The notes: generated by a model from the sequence alone, not told the origin. Counted from the first letter of the stretch, positions 7,984-15,948 are shown. The stretch: 29,145 nt of DNA from Pseudomonadota bacterium (GCA_023444705.1 JAEXMB010000082.1:1-29145); one strand, 5' to 3'. A program made the numbers and translations.

Positions 7984-7992
7984 TGTGGATAA
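7984..7992 (-). promoter_or_regulatory. Perfect DnaA box (TTATCCACA)
   Basis: The exact high-affinity DnaA 9-mer, read on the minus strand, lies in the fabI/M23 divergent region about 22 bp from a CtrA-like site. It is the second of two exact matches in the window, both intergenic. Confidence 0.45.
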
Positions 7993-8013
7993 CTTTATCC
8001 GGCATTATCGAAA

Positions 8014-8029
8014 TTAATAAGTCGTTTAC
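8014..8029 (+). promoter_or_regulatory. CtrA-like binding site
   Basis: The sequence is TTAA, seven bases, TTTAC, one mismatch from the alphaproteobacterial CtrA consensus TTAA-N7-TTAAC. It lies just upstream of the promoter candidate at 8032-8059. Cell-cycle control of a peptidoglycan hydrolase would make sense, but a single degenerate site is weak evidence. Confidence 0.3.
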
Positions 8030-8031
8030 TG

Positions 8032-8059
8032 TTGAGTCTGAATGCATTTCAGATAAATT
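8032..8059 (+). promoter_or_regulatory. Candidate promoter of the M23 peptidase gene
   Basis: TTGAGT (8032-8037), a 16-nt spacer and TAAATT (8054-8059), each matching four of six consensus bases. It would give a leader of about 95 nt before the TTG start at 8163. Confidence 0.3.
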
Positions 8060-8162
8060 ATGGATTGTTAACCCTGTCGGCGCGGTTCCACGCGCCTTGA
8101 TTTACGAAGACCGTTCGTGTTCACTCGCCACCTCTTCGGATAAACAACCAAGGATAAGCCTC

Positions 8163-9743
8163 TTGCGACAGTTCTATTCTCCGCGTACCCGCCTGTTTCG
8201 CAAACGCCGCCTGCGCCTGCGTCACGCCGCCCTTCCCGTGCTTGCCGTGGGTGCGCTCTATGCGCTGACCGGCCTGAGTAGCGGCACCGTCGTCGCCCCT
8301 GCTTCGGTTATCAGCGCCGCCGCGAACAAGCCTGCGATCGTAATGCCCAAAGACATCGCTGCCCCCGCCGTCAAGACTGCCGCCGTTGCCACCCCGACCG
8401 TCACCCGCGCCGAAGGCGAAGCCGCCGCGCAGAACCTGCGCGCCGCGTTTGACGCCGTACCGCAGAAATCAGCCTTCATCTATAACAAGCCCGCGGCCAG
8501 CGCCGATGCGGCCAGCACGCTCAGCCGCAAGCTGACCAGCCTGCAAAACGGCCTCAACAACCTGCTGGAAGCCAGCGGCGACATGATGGCGTCAAGCCGC
8601 ACCGTTTCCGTCGGCAAGGGCGACACGCTGATGGACCTGCTGGTGCGCAACGACGTACCGCGCGCCGAAGCTTACGAAGCCATCGCCGCACTGAGCAAAG
8701 TTTATGATCCGCGCGCGCTCAACACCCGTCACGAAGTGACCGTGTTCTTCAACCGCGACCCGCAGCTGGCCGACCCGAAATTCCAGGGCCTGTCGATCAA
8801 TACCGACGTGCTGAACACCGTCAGCGTCAACCGCGGCGATGACGGCAGCTACAAAGCCGGCGAGCAGGTCAAAGACACCCAGCGCACCATGAAAGCGATG
8901 CGCGGCACCATCGACAGTTCGCTGTTCGTGTCGGCTAAGGCCCACGGCGTGCCCGATGCGGTCATCCTTGAAATGATCAAGCTCTACTCGATGCAGGTCG
9001 ACTTCCAGCGCGACATCCACTCGGGCGACAGCTTTGAGGTCATGTTCGAGCAATACGTCACCGATACCGGCGCCGTCGTTCCCGGCAAGGGCAACATCCT
9101 GTTCGCCAAGATGAACCTTGGCGGCCGCGACCTGCCGCTCTACCGCTACGAAGGCCGCGACGGCGAAATCGCCTATTTCGACGCCAACGGCAAATCGGCC
9201 AAGCGTTCGCTGATGCGCACGCCCATCGACGGCGCGCGCATCTCCTCTGGTTATGGCCGCCGCATCCATCCGGTACTGGGCTATGGCAAGATGCACAAAG
9301 GCATCGACTTCGCAGCGCCGCGCGGCACGCCGATCTATGCGGCAGGCGACGGCAAGATCGTCAAGCGCGGCCCGTTCAGCAGCTATGGCAACTACATCAA
9401 GATCCGCCACAGCACCGGCCTTGAAACCGCCTATGCCCACATGCAGGGCTTCAAGAGCGGTCTGACCGTCGGCAGCCGCGTCAAGCAGGGCCAGGTGATC
9501 GGCTACGTCGGCACCACCGGCCGCTCGACCGGCCCCCACCTGCACTACGAAGTCCTGAAAAACGGCGCGCAGGTCAATCCGAACTCGCTCAACATCCCGC
9601 AAGGCACCACGCTGGCCGGACGCGACCTCAAGACGTTCAAGGCACAAGTGGCCCAGATCAACAGCGACTTTGGCAAGTACAGCAAGGCAGGTACACCTGT
9701 CGCCGCCAAGGATGCACCGGTCAAGACCGCCTCGCGCCACTAA
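8163..9743 (+). CDS. M23 family zinc endopeptidase (peptidoglycan DD-endopeptidase type)
   Basis: The 526-residue product is an envelope peptidase of the LytM/MepM/ShyA group, which cuts peptide cross-links. A basic N-terminus is followed by a membrane segment or signal peptide (about 22-38), an Ala-rich stretch, and a LysM/OapA-like domain (about 142-200, VSVGKGDTLMDLLVRN). A second pre-domain comes next, then the M23 core from SGYGRRIHPVLGYGKMHKG. Zinc ligands H378, D382 and H461 (HKGID and GPHLHYEV), plus H426 in AYAHMQG, are all present. The TTG start at 8163 is chosen because AGGA lies 8 nt upstream; an ATG at 7959 would add 68 residues without similarity across the regulatory region. 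The gene faces away from fabI. Confidence 0.9.
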   Translation: MRQFYSPRTRLFRKRRLRLRHAALPVLAVGALYALTGLSSGTVVAPASVISAAANKPAIVMPKDIAAPAVKTAAVATPTVTRAEGEAAAQNLRAAFDAVPQKSAFIYNKPAASADAASTLSRKLTSLQNGLNNLLEASGDMMASSRTVSVGKGDTLMDLLVRNDVPRAEAYEAIAALSKVYDPRALNTRHEVTVFFNRDPQLADPKFQGLSINTDVLNTVSVNRGDDGSYKAGEQVKDTQRTMKAMRGTIDSSLFVSAKAHGVPDAVILEMIKLYSMQVDFQRDIHSGDSFEVMFEQYVTDTGAVVPGKGNILFAKMNLGGRDLPLYRYEGRDGEIAYFDANGKSAKRSLMRTPIDGARISSGYGRRIHPVLGYGKMHKGIDFAAPRGTPIYAAGDGKIVKRGPFSSYGNYIKIRHSTGLETAYAHMQGFKSGLTVGSRVKQGQVIGYVGTTGRSTGPHLHYEVLKNGAQVNPNSLNIPQGTTLAGRDLKTFKAQVAQINSDFGKYSKAGTPVAAKDAPVKTASRH

Positions 9744-9760
9744 GACAAAGACACACGACA

Positions 9761-10123
9761 ATGAGACACAAACAGGCCATGCACTTCGTTTTAACGGTGC
9801 TGGCCTGTTTTCTTTTACCCGCCAGTGCGCGCGCAGATATCCCCGATAGCGTGGTGAGCGCGCGCGAGCTTTACACCCTGTGCATCAGCAAATACGACAC
9901 CGATGCCGGTTACTGTGTAGGATATGTGTCGGCGGTGGCCAACCGCATGGCGGTCGCCTCAATCGACGGCTATGGCCCCTGCAACTTTGCAGCCGCGCGC
10001 AGCCAGCAATTCGCGGATTTATTTACCGCCTATGCGCAAAGCTATCCCGACAGCCTTCACGCACCGGCGGAAAGCATCATCGCCGCCGCATTGGGCCGCG
10101 CGTTTCCGTGTAATAGAATTTAG
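9761..10123 (+). CDS. Small secreted Rap1a/Tai-like protein
   Basis: The 120-residue product has a signal peptide with likely cleavage after ARA (residue 25). The mature part is small and helical, with ELYTLC, YCVGYVSAV and a C-terminal cysteine: C41, C52, C74 and C117 probably form two disulfides. This pattern (Cys, then CxGY about ten residues later) is that of the Rap1a/Tai family, named after type VI secretion immunity proteins, but many chromosomal relatives in alphaproteobacteria have no such partner and none is seen here. An alternative start is the Met at residue 7 (9779). It lies 17 bp after the M23 gene, so the two may be co-transcribed. Its last 4 bp overlap the end of holC on the other strand. 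Confidence 0.7.
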   Translation: MRHKQAMHFVLTVLACFLLPASARADIPDSVVSARELYTLCISKYDTDAGYCVGYVSAVANRMAVASIDGYGPCNFAAARSQQFADLFTAYAQSYPDSLHAPAESIIAAALGRAFPCNRI

Positions 10124-10569
10124 GCTTTCTTCTCCCAGCCGCCGCGCTCGGTCTGCTGGTAATAGGTCAGGTCGTGGCCTGCATCCTTGTAGGTCTTCCA
10201 GCGCGCGCGCGCAGCCAGCACCGCTTCCTCGTCGTTGCCGTCAAACACTTCGCAACACATCGTAAAACCATCCAGCGCAACCGCTTGCGCGCCGTCGGTG
10301 AGCATCAGCACATCCGCTGCATTGGGGTTATCGTGTTCGGTGGTCAGAAACACCGGCTGTTCTGCCGCATAGCCGTCGCGCACCGCACTGTGGGGGATGA
10401 AACTATCGGGGATCGCCGTCCACAGCGCGCTGTCCAGCACCTCCACACGCTCGCGGCTTCCCGCGCGCACCAGCACCTTGTGCCCGCGCTCGACCGCCTT
10501 GCCGACCAGTTCGGGCAAGGCCTGCTCGAGCTTTTTGTGCAGCAGGTGATAAAAGCGGATATCGGTCAT
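10120..10569 (-). CDS. holC: DNA polymerase III chi subunit
   Basis: The 149-residue product matches chi (147 residues in E. coli) from its first residues, MTDIRFYHLLHKKLEQALPE, through LVRAGSRERVEVLDSALW, FIPHSA and PVFLTTEHDNPNAADVLMLTDG. Chi links the clamp loader to single-stranded DNA-binding protein at the replication fork. It is the last gene of a minus operon after pepA and the MFS gene. Its ATG overlaps the MFS stop as ATGA, a typical sign of translational coupling. The pepA-holC association is common in proteobacteria; here a transporter sits between them. Confidence 0.92.
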   Translation of the reverse strand: MTDIRFYHLLHKKLEQALPELVGKAVERGHKVLVRAGSRERVEVLDSALWTAIPDSFIPHSAVRDGYAAEQPVFLTTEHDNPNAADVLMLTDGAQAVALDGFTMCCEVFDGNDEEAVLAARARWKTYKDAGHDLTYYQQTERGGWEKKA

Positions 10570-11903
10570 GCCTTATTCCTAGCAGTCAGCGGCGGGCGGC
10601 GCAAGGCAAGCCCCGCCATCCACGCATTGCCGAAAGCCACCATGATGAAGATGCCCGCCACCCCGCCGCCTGCCGCATGGATGGCCATCGCCACCAGCGC
10701 GGATGCGACCATATACAGCGCATTGAGGATATTCAGGCCGCCGATGGTGCGCGCGATCACTTCGGGCGCGGCATGGCGTTGCAGGGTCGTGTAAAGCGGC
10801 ACCACATAGGCGCCGCCGCACGTGGCCAGCACAAAAAGACCGCCCAGCAGGCGCTTGCCGCCCTCCATTGCCAGCATGTCGTTGACGCTGCGCAACGCAT
10901 CGCCACCTGCGGCGGGGACGATATGCATGGCCGTATAGGCAACATCAAGCCCCGCCAGCGCCATGCCCGTTGCCGCCAGTGCGGGCCACAGCGTACCCGC
11001 GCGCCAGCGCAAGGCCGCCACCGCCACGCGCGACAGCAACGCACCAGCACCGATACCGACGGAAAACAGCGTGAGCATCAGCGTCACCACCGTTTCATCG
11101 GCGTGCAGGGCGTCGCTGGCAAACAGCGGCAATTGCGCCAGATAGGTCGCACCGACAAACCAGAACCACGAAATCGCAACACAGTGGCGGCGCGTTGACG
11201 CATCGCGTGTGACATCGCGCAGGTTGTTTGACGTCGCGACAAAGATATTGCGCTCGATAGCGATGTTGCCGCCTGCGGCCGGTGCTGGCGGCATGGCGCG
11301 GCTGGCAAGATAGCCCAGCACCGCAAGGCCGCCGCCCAGCAGCGCCACCGCATCCGCGCCCGTGGGTTTAAGGACCAAGAGCGCCCCCGTGATGGTGCCG
11401 AGCAAAATGGCGATAAAGGTCGCAGCCCCAATATAGGCATTGCCCGACAGCAACTCATCCGGCCCAAGGTACTGCGGCAACACCGAATATTTGACAGGGC
11501 CGAAAAACGCCGAATGCACGCCCAGCAAAAACAGCGCGAACATCAACAGTGTGAGCGACGACAACGAAAATCCGGCGAAAGCGAGCAGAAAGATCGCAAC
11601 CTCCGCCGTCTTGACCCATTGCGCGATGGCGGCGCGGTCGTATTTGTCGGCCAGCTGCCCCGCCGTGGCGGACAGTAAAAAGAACGGCAAAATAAAAATG
11701 CCCGCCGCCAGCGTCACCAGCATGCCCGGCGACATACCGCTTTGCGCGGCAAGGCGATAGGTGATCAGCACCACCAGCGCGTTTTTCAGCAGATTGTCGT
11801 TGAACGCGCCAAGAAACTGCGTGATGAACAGCGGCATAAAACGCCGGCCCCGCCACAGCGAGGGACGCGTCGTCGCTGCCGGGGCGGGGTCGAGGTTCGT
11901 CAT
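10566..11903 (-). CDS. MFS transporter, LplT-like (lysophospholipid transporter family)
   Basis: The 445-residue product has about twelve hydrophobic segments and begins FITQFLGAFNDNLLKNAL (27-44), the hallmark of LplT and of the transporter domain of the fused LplT-Aas proteins. The MFS loop motif GQLADKYDR is at 82-90, and FFGPVKYSVLPQYL lies at the fifth segment, again as in LplT. E. coli LplT flips lysophospholipids across the inner membrane for re-acylation. No Aas acyltransferase gene is adjacent, so the substrate is inferred from family only. The gene lies between pepA (5 bp) and holC (4-bp overlap). Confidence 0.82.
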   Translation of the reverse strand: MTNLDPAPAATTRPSLWRGRRFMPLFITQFLGAFNDNLLKNALVVLITYRLAAQSGMSPGMLVTLAAGIFILPFFLLSATAGQLADKYDRAAIAQWVKTAEVAIFLLAFAGFSLSSLTLLMFALFLLGVHSAFFGPVKYSVLPQYLGPDELLSGNAYIGAATFIAILLGTITGALLVLKPTGADAVALLGGGLAVLGYLASRAMPPAPAAGGNIAIERNIFVATSNNLRDVTRDASTRRHCVAISWFWFVGATYLAQLPLFASDALHADETVVTLMLTLFSVGIGAGALLSRVAVAALRWRAGTLWPALAATGMALAGLDVAYTAMHIVPAAGGDALRSVNDMLAMEGGKRLLGGLFVLATCGGAYVVPLYTTLQRHAAPEVIARTIGGLNILNALYMVASALVAMAIHAAGGGVAGIFIMVAFGNAWMAGLALRRPPLTARNKA

Positions 11904-11908
11904 TGCGC

Positions 11909-13429
11909 TTACCCTTCGACCGTGTCGCGGATATAGCGGTCGAGCAGGCGCACGCCATAGCCGGTCGCGCCCTTGGGCACGCTCGGGCGCTCCTTGCCTG
12001 TCCAGGCCATGCCCGCGATATCAAGATGCGCCCAGGTCACGCCCGGCTCGATAAAACGTTTGAGGAAATGCGCACCGATGGCCGAGCCCGCAAAGCGGCT
12101 GCCGGAAATGTTTTTCATGTCCGCAATGGGGCTGTCGAGCGACTTGTCCCATGCCTCGTGCAGGGGCAGTTGCCACAGGTGTTCGCCCACCGCTTCGCCC
12201 GCATCGCGCAGCACGCCGGCAAAGCCGTTGTCGTTGCTGAACAGCCCGCCGTATTCCTCACCAAGCGCGATCAGCACAGCGCCCGTCAGGGTGGCAAGGT
12301 CGACGATATGCGTGGGCTTGAAGAAACGCTGCGTATAGGTCAGCGCATCGCACAGGATCAAGCGGCCTTCGGCATCGGTGTTGAGATTTTCGATTGTTTG
12401 CCCCGACATCGACGTGACCACGTCGCTCGGACGCGAGGCCGAGCCCGAGGGCATGTTTTCCGCCAGCGCGACGACGCCGACGACGTTGGCCTTGGCCTTG
12501 CGGCCTGCCAGCGCCTTCATGGCACCCACGACAGCGCCCGCGCCTGCCATGTCCCATTTCATGTCTTCCATGCCCGCACCGGGTTTGAGCGAAATGCCGC
12601 CGGTGTCAAAGGTCACGCCCTTGCCCACCAGTGCGACAGGGCGCTGGCCTTTCTTGCCGCCGTTATACGTCATGGTGACAAGGCGCGGCGGCTTGACGCT
12701 GCCCTGACCGACGCCAAGCAGGGAGTTCATGCCAAGCTTTTTCATTTTGGGCACGTCGAGGATATCAACCTTGATGCCCATCGGCGCGAGTTCTTTCTTG
12801 ATGATCGCGGCAAAGCTTTCGGGATACAGCACGTTTGGCACTTCGGTGACCAGATCGCGCGTCAGGAATACGCCGGCGGCGACTTTCTCGCTGGCGGCGA
12901 ACAGCTTGCGCGCGGCGGTAGCAGCAGAGGTGACGACGACGGCCGATTTCAGCGCACCGGATTTATCCTTGCCGCCCTTGGTCTTGTACTTGTCAAAGCG
13001 GTAGGTCGACAGCAACAGCGACAGCGCCAGACGGTCGGCGGTTTCGTCGGCATCAAGCTGTGCGGTGATGTCGTCAACGCTGTCGATGGTCACGCTGGCC
13101 AGCTTGCGGCCCGCAAGGGCGGACACAATCGCACTGCCGGTTTTTTCCACATCGGCTGCGGCGACTTTATCGCCCGCATCGCCAAGACCGACCAGCAGTA
13201 CCGTGCGCGCAGCACCATGCGCCGCAGCGGGAACCGACAGCACCTGCCCGATGCGGCCCGCGAAGTTTTCAGCCTTGGCCGCCGCCGCCAGCGCGCCCTT
13301 GGCGGCCTTGTCGGCGGTCTTGGCGCCCGCGCCCAGACGCAGGCCGTCCTTGGCGCTGTGGGCGAAGACGACCAGCGCCTCGCTGCCCGATTTTGCGGCG
13401 GGAGCCTTGGATTCAAAGCTGATTTTCAT
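11909..13429 (-). CDS. pepA: Leucyl aminopeptidase (M17, PepA)
   Basis: The 506-residue product is a cytosolic, two-metal aminopeptidase that removes N-terminal residues from peptides; E. coli PepA also binds DNA in carAB control and Xer recombination. The catalytic C-terminal domain is complete: GKGVTFDTGGISLKP with K270, D275 and K282, D293 in MKWDMAGAGAV, and the M17 signature NTDAEGRL with D352, E354 and R356. The N-terminal domain (1-165) is variable and Ala/Lys-rich, as in other alphaproteobacteria. The start at 13429 has AGGA 9 nt upstream; the open frame extends 46 codons further without similarity. First gene of the pepA, MFS, holC operon, with a good promoter at 13534-13561. Confidence 0.95.
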   Translation of the reverse strand: MKISFESKAPAAKSGSEALVVFAHSAKDGLRLGAGAKTADKAAKGALAAAAKAENFAGRIGQVLSVPAAAHGAARTVLLVGLGDAGDKVAAADVEKTGSAIVSALAGRKLASVTIDSVDDITAQLDADETADRLALSLLLSTYRFDKYKTKGGKDKSGALKSAVVVTSAATAARKLFAASEKVAAGVFLTRDLVTEVPNVLYPESFAAIIKKELAPMGIKVDILDVPKMKKLGMNSLLGVGQGSVKPPRLVTMTYNGGKKGQRPVALVGKGVTFDTGGISLKPGAGMEDMKWDMAGAGAVVGAMKALAGRKAKANVVGVVALAENMPSGSASRPSDVVTSMSGQTIENLNTDAEGRLILCDALTYTQRFFKPTHIVDLATLTGAVLIALGEEYGGLFSNDNGFAGVLRDAGEAVGEHLWQLPLHEAWDKSLDSPIADMKNISGSRFAGSAIGAHFLKRFIEPGVTWAHLDIAGMAWTGKERPSVPKGATGYGVRLLDRYIRDTVEG

Positions 13430-13533
13430 GGTTTTTGTCCTTGTATGGATGCAACAGAGGGGAATTTTCGCCAAAAAACCGCCGTTTTGCCCAAGACATC
13501 GGGCGGCCTGCGGTCTATGTTGTGCTACCAGAT

Positions 13534-13561
13534 ATGATAGCGGCCAAAGCACAGATGTCCA
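13534..13561 (-). promoter_or_regulatory. Promoter of pepA
   Basis: The minus strand reads TGGACA (13556-13561), 16 nt, TATCAT (13534-13539); each hexamer matches five of six consensus bases. The leader would be about 98 nt. The same -10 area reads TATGAT on the plus strand, so it might also serve lptF. The promoter lies inside a repeat element at 13538-13585. Confidence 0.55.
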
Positions 13562-13585
13562 TTGCACAGATGTTCATGGCCGCTA
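13538..13585. repeat. Inverted repeat enclosing a tandem direct repeat (operator candidate)
   Basis: Arms TAGCGGCC (13538-13545) and GGCCGCTA (13578-13585) enclose two copies of GCACAGATGT (13549-13558 and 13564-13573) spaced 15 bp start to start. The element overlaps the -35 and spacer of the pepA promoter and lies 31 bp upstream of lptF. Confidence 0.5.
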
Positions 13586-13615
13586 CCGACAGTTCTTTTT
13601 CCGATAACCCGCGCC

Positions 13616-14779
13616 ATGTCCCTGATTACCCGCTATCTGCTGCGCCACCTTGTTGCCGTTACGCTGTTTGTAACGCTGGCGCTGACGCTGGTCGTCTGGC
13701 TGACGCAATCGCTGAAGCTGCTGGAGCTGATCGCCGCATCCGACGCGCCGCCGTCGATGTTCATCAAGCTGGTGTTGCTGACCCTGCCACGCTTTCTGGA
13801 AATCATTCTGCCGCTCGCCCTCGTTACCGGTGTGCTGTTCATCTATCACAAAATGATTATGGACAACGAGCTGATCGTCATGCGTGCCTGCGGTTTTGAC
13901 CATCTGGCTCTGGCCCGGCCGGCCCTGCTGCTTGGCGTTGTCTTCACCCTGATCTGCTTTGCGCTGACCAGCTATGTCAGCCCGCGCGGCTATGCCGAAA
14001 TGCAGCAGATGCGCCAGCATCTTAAAAGCGAATATACCGCCTTTCTGTTGCGCGACGGGGTGTTCAACACCTTTGGCCGCAACCTGACCGTCTATGTGCG
14101 CCAGCGTTCGTCCGAAGGCGACCTGCTGGGCCTGATGATCCACGACGCGCGCGACAGCGACAAGCCGCCCGTCACCATCACCGCCAAGCGCGGGCGTCTG
14201 GTTATTGACGGCGAGGTCCCGCAGATCATCGTTTCCGACGGCATGCGCCAGCAGATCGACGCACGCAACCCCGACAGCCTGACAAAACTGTATTTCTCGC
14301 GCTACACCATCGAGATCAAGGGCTTTGCCGACCAGCGTCCCGCGCGCTGGCGCGAGGCAAGCGAGCGCACGCTGGTCGAGCTGCTCACCCCCGACATGAA
14401 CAACCGTAGCGACCGTCTGGCCGCCGATGAATTCACCGCCGCCGCCCACCACCGCATCGCCTCGCCGTTCAATGCGCTCGGCTATACTGTCGTGGCGCTG
14501 GCATGCCTGATGCTGGGCAGCTTCAACCGCCGCGGCCAGACGCGCAAGATCATCACCGCCGCCGTGATCGTCGTGGCGTTGCAGACGCTCAACCTCGCGC
14601 TGCTCAGCGCGGCCAAGGACCATCTGGCGCTGATCCCCGTTCTCTATCTTGTCACTTTTGCGCCGCTGTTGGGCGGGTTGTTTCTGATGACCCTGCGCGG
14701 CGAGCAGGTCTACAAGCATCTGCTGGCCCGCTGGCGCAACCGCGCGCACCGCGCACAGATGGCGGAGGGCAGCGCATGA
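13616..14779 (+). CDS. lptF: LPS export ABC transporter permease LptF
   Basis: The 387-residue product is one of the two permeases of the LptB2FG complex, which pulls LPS out of the inner membrane and passes it to LptC/LptA. It has three N-terminal membrane segments (about 10-32, 52-78, 101-120), a periplasmic jellyroll domain (about 130-280), and three C-terminal segments. The motif MDNELIVMRACGFDHLALARP (from 82) is the coupling-helix region that contacts LptB. The start at 13616 is the first Met of the membrane domain; an upstream TTG would add 18 residues from the repeat element. Its stop overlaps the lptG start (ATGA), so the two are coupled. lptB, lptC and lptA are not in the window. 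Confidence 0.93.
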   Translation: MSLITRYLLRHLVAVTLFVTLALTLVVWLTQSLKLLELIAASDAPPSMFIKLVLLTLPRFLEIILPLALVTGVLFIYHKMIMDNELIVMRACGFDHLALARPALLLGVVFTLICFALTSYVSPRGYAEMQQMRQHLKSEYTAFLLRDGVFNTFGRNLTVYVRQRSSEGDLLGLMIHDARDSDKPPVTITAKRGRLVIDGEVPQIIVSDGMRQQIDARNPDSLTKLYFSRYTIEIKGFADQRPARWREASERTLVELLTPDMNNRSDRLAADEFTAAAHHRIASPFNALGYTVVALACLMLGSFNRRGQTRKIITAAVIVVALQTLNLALLSAAKDHLALIPVLYLVTFAPLLGGLFLMTLRGEQVYKHLLARWRNRAHRAQMAEGSA

Positions 14780-15897
14780 TCATGATGATCCCCTCGCCCA
14801 CGCTGTTTCGCTATGTGGCGCGCCATTACCTGATGAATTTCCTGGCGCTGATGGGCCTGCTGCTAACGATCATCTATACCTTTGACGTGGTGGAGCTGAT
14901 GCGCCGCGCCGCCAAGGTCGAAGACGTGCCCTTCACCAGCCTGCTGACGCTCGCGGCCTTCAAACTGCCCGAGGTCGGGCAGCTGATGATGCCCTTCGCC
15001 ATCATGTTCGCCGCGATCTATACCTGCTGGCGCCTGACCAAGACGCAGGAGATCGTCGTCATGCGCTCGGCGGGCCTGTCGGCGTGGCAGTTTCTGGCAC
15101 CGATGGTGGTGACGGCGCTGTTGCTGGGCGTGCTGGCGACGGCGGCAATCAACCCTGTCTCGGCCCTGCTGCTCAGCCGCTATGCCCAGAAAGAAGCTGT
15201 GGTCCTCAAGACCGACGCTAGCCAGATGACCATTGCCCGCACCGGCATCTGGCTGCGCCAGCCCAGCGCCAAAGACGCCCCGCCCGAGGAAGCCGGATAT
15301 TCCCTGATCCGGGCAGAAGCCTTTGACCCCGCCGACTGGCGCCTGAGCAAGGTCAGCGTCTTTTCGTTCGACAGCGACGACCAGTTCCGCGCACGCATCG
15401 AAAGCGCGGTGGCCTATCTGCGCGACGGCTACTGGGAATTCCGTGATGCGCGTGAATACAGACGCGACGGCACCCAGCATTTCGAGGCCAAGCATATCGC
15501 CACCGCCCTGACCACCGGCAAGATCGAGGAAACCTTTTCCTCGCCAGAAACGGTCTCTTTCTGGAGTATTCCCGAATATGTAAATATTATGGAAGAAACC
15601 GGCTTTCCTACCACGCGCATGGAGATCTATTTCCAAAGCCTGCTGGCCAAGCCGCTGCTGTTTGCCGCTCTGGTTTTGCTGGCTGCGACATTTTCGCTAC
15701 GCCCGCCAAGATTCGGTGGTACGGGTGCCCTGATTGGTCTTGGCGTTTTGGCGGGTTTCTTTATATTCTTTGCAGAATCGATGCTTCAGGCTTTCGGGAT
15801 TTCTCAAAAGATCCCTGTCTTTATGGCTGCATGGACACCGGCGGTGCTGACACTTCTTATGGGTGTTGCCGCACTCCTGCACACCGAAGACGGCTAA
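14776..15897 (+). CDS. lptG: LPS export ABC transporter permease LptG
   Basis: The 373-residue product partners LptF. It shows the same plan: membrane segments at about 20-38, 62-83 and 106-128, a periplasmic jellyroll domain (about 135-285), and three C-terminal segments. TKTQEIVVMRSAGLSAWQFL (88-107) is the LptB-contacting region. The start overlaps the lptF stop by 4 bp; Met codons at residues 3 and 4 are alternative starts. The final cytoplasmic tail is short (LLHTEDG). No terminator of note follows; mlaA starts 113 bp downstream behind its own promoter candidate. Confidence 0.93.
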   Translation: MIMMIPSPTLFRYVARHYLMNFLALMGLLLTIIYTFDVVELMRRAAKVEDVPFTSLLTLAAFKLPEVGQLMMPFAIMFAAIYTCWRLTKTQEIVVMRSAGLSAWQFLAPMVVTALLLGVLATAAINPVSALLLSRYAQKEAVVLKTDASQMTIARTGIWLRQPSAKDAPPEEAGYSLIRAEAFDPADWRLSKVSVFSFDSDDQFRARIESAVAYLRDGYWEFRDAREYRRDGTQHFEAKHIATALTTGKIEETFSSPETVSFWSIPEYVNIMEETGFPTTRMEIYFQSLLAKPLLFAALVLLAATFSLRPPRFGGTGALIGLGVLAGFFIFFAESMLQAFGISQKIPVFMAAWTPAVLTLLMGVAALLHTEDG

Positions 15898-15918
15898 CCG
15901 TATCGATGGCGCATTAAT

Positions 15919-15948
15919 AATTGTTTTATATGAACGCGTTAATGTAAG
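15919..15948 (+). promoter_or_regulatory. Candidate promoter of mlaA
   Basis: In the AT-rich gap after lptG, TTGTTT is followed by an 18-nt spacer and TAAGAT. The match is moderate. A small GC hairpin (GCGGG/CCCGC) lies between it and the mlaA start. Confidence 0.3.

Larger units (their letters stand above)
7807..8162. promoter_or_regulatory. Divergent regulatory region between fabI and the M23 peptidase gene
   Basis: This 356-bp, locally AT-rich region has no supported gene. It contains a perfect DnaA box (7984-7992), a CtrA-like TTAA-N7-TTTAC (8014-8029), a promoter candidate TTGAGT-N16-TAAATT (8032-8059, +) and a TTAACC motif near 8068. A frame open from 7959 runs into the peptidase gene but reads through these sites and shows no family similarity. 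Confidence 0.55.

Noticed and set aside
7959..8162. N-terminal extension of the M23 peptidase
   Set aside because: It would be translated through a DnaA box, a CtrA-like site and the promoter candidate, has no similarity to the family, and the TTG at 8163 has a proper ribosome binding site.
5012..8162. Chromosome replication origin near the two DnaA boxes
   Set aside because: Only one exact box lies in each gap, 2.6 kb apart with an operon between. There is no box cluster and no dnaA, dnaN, hemE or parAB gene near.
9761..10123. Type VI secretion effector/immunity pair
   Set aside because: No Tae/Ssp amidase, VgrG, Hcp or PAAR gene is in the window. The neighbour is an ordinary M23 envelope peptidase.
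10198..10215. CG dinucleotide run (GCGCGCGCGC) as a repeat element
   Set aside because: It lies inside holC codons (Ala-Arg stretch) and reflects the high GC content; similar short runs occur throughout.
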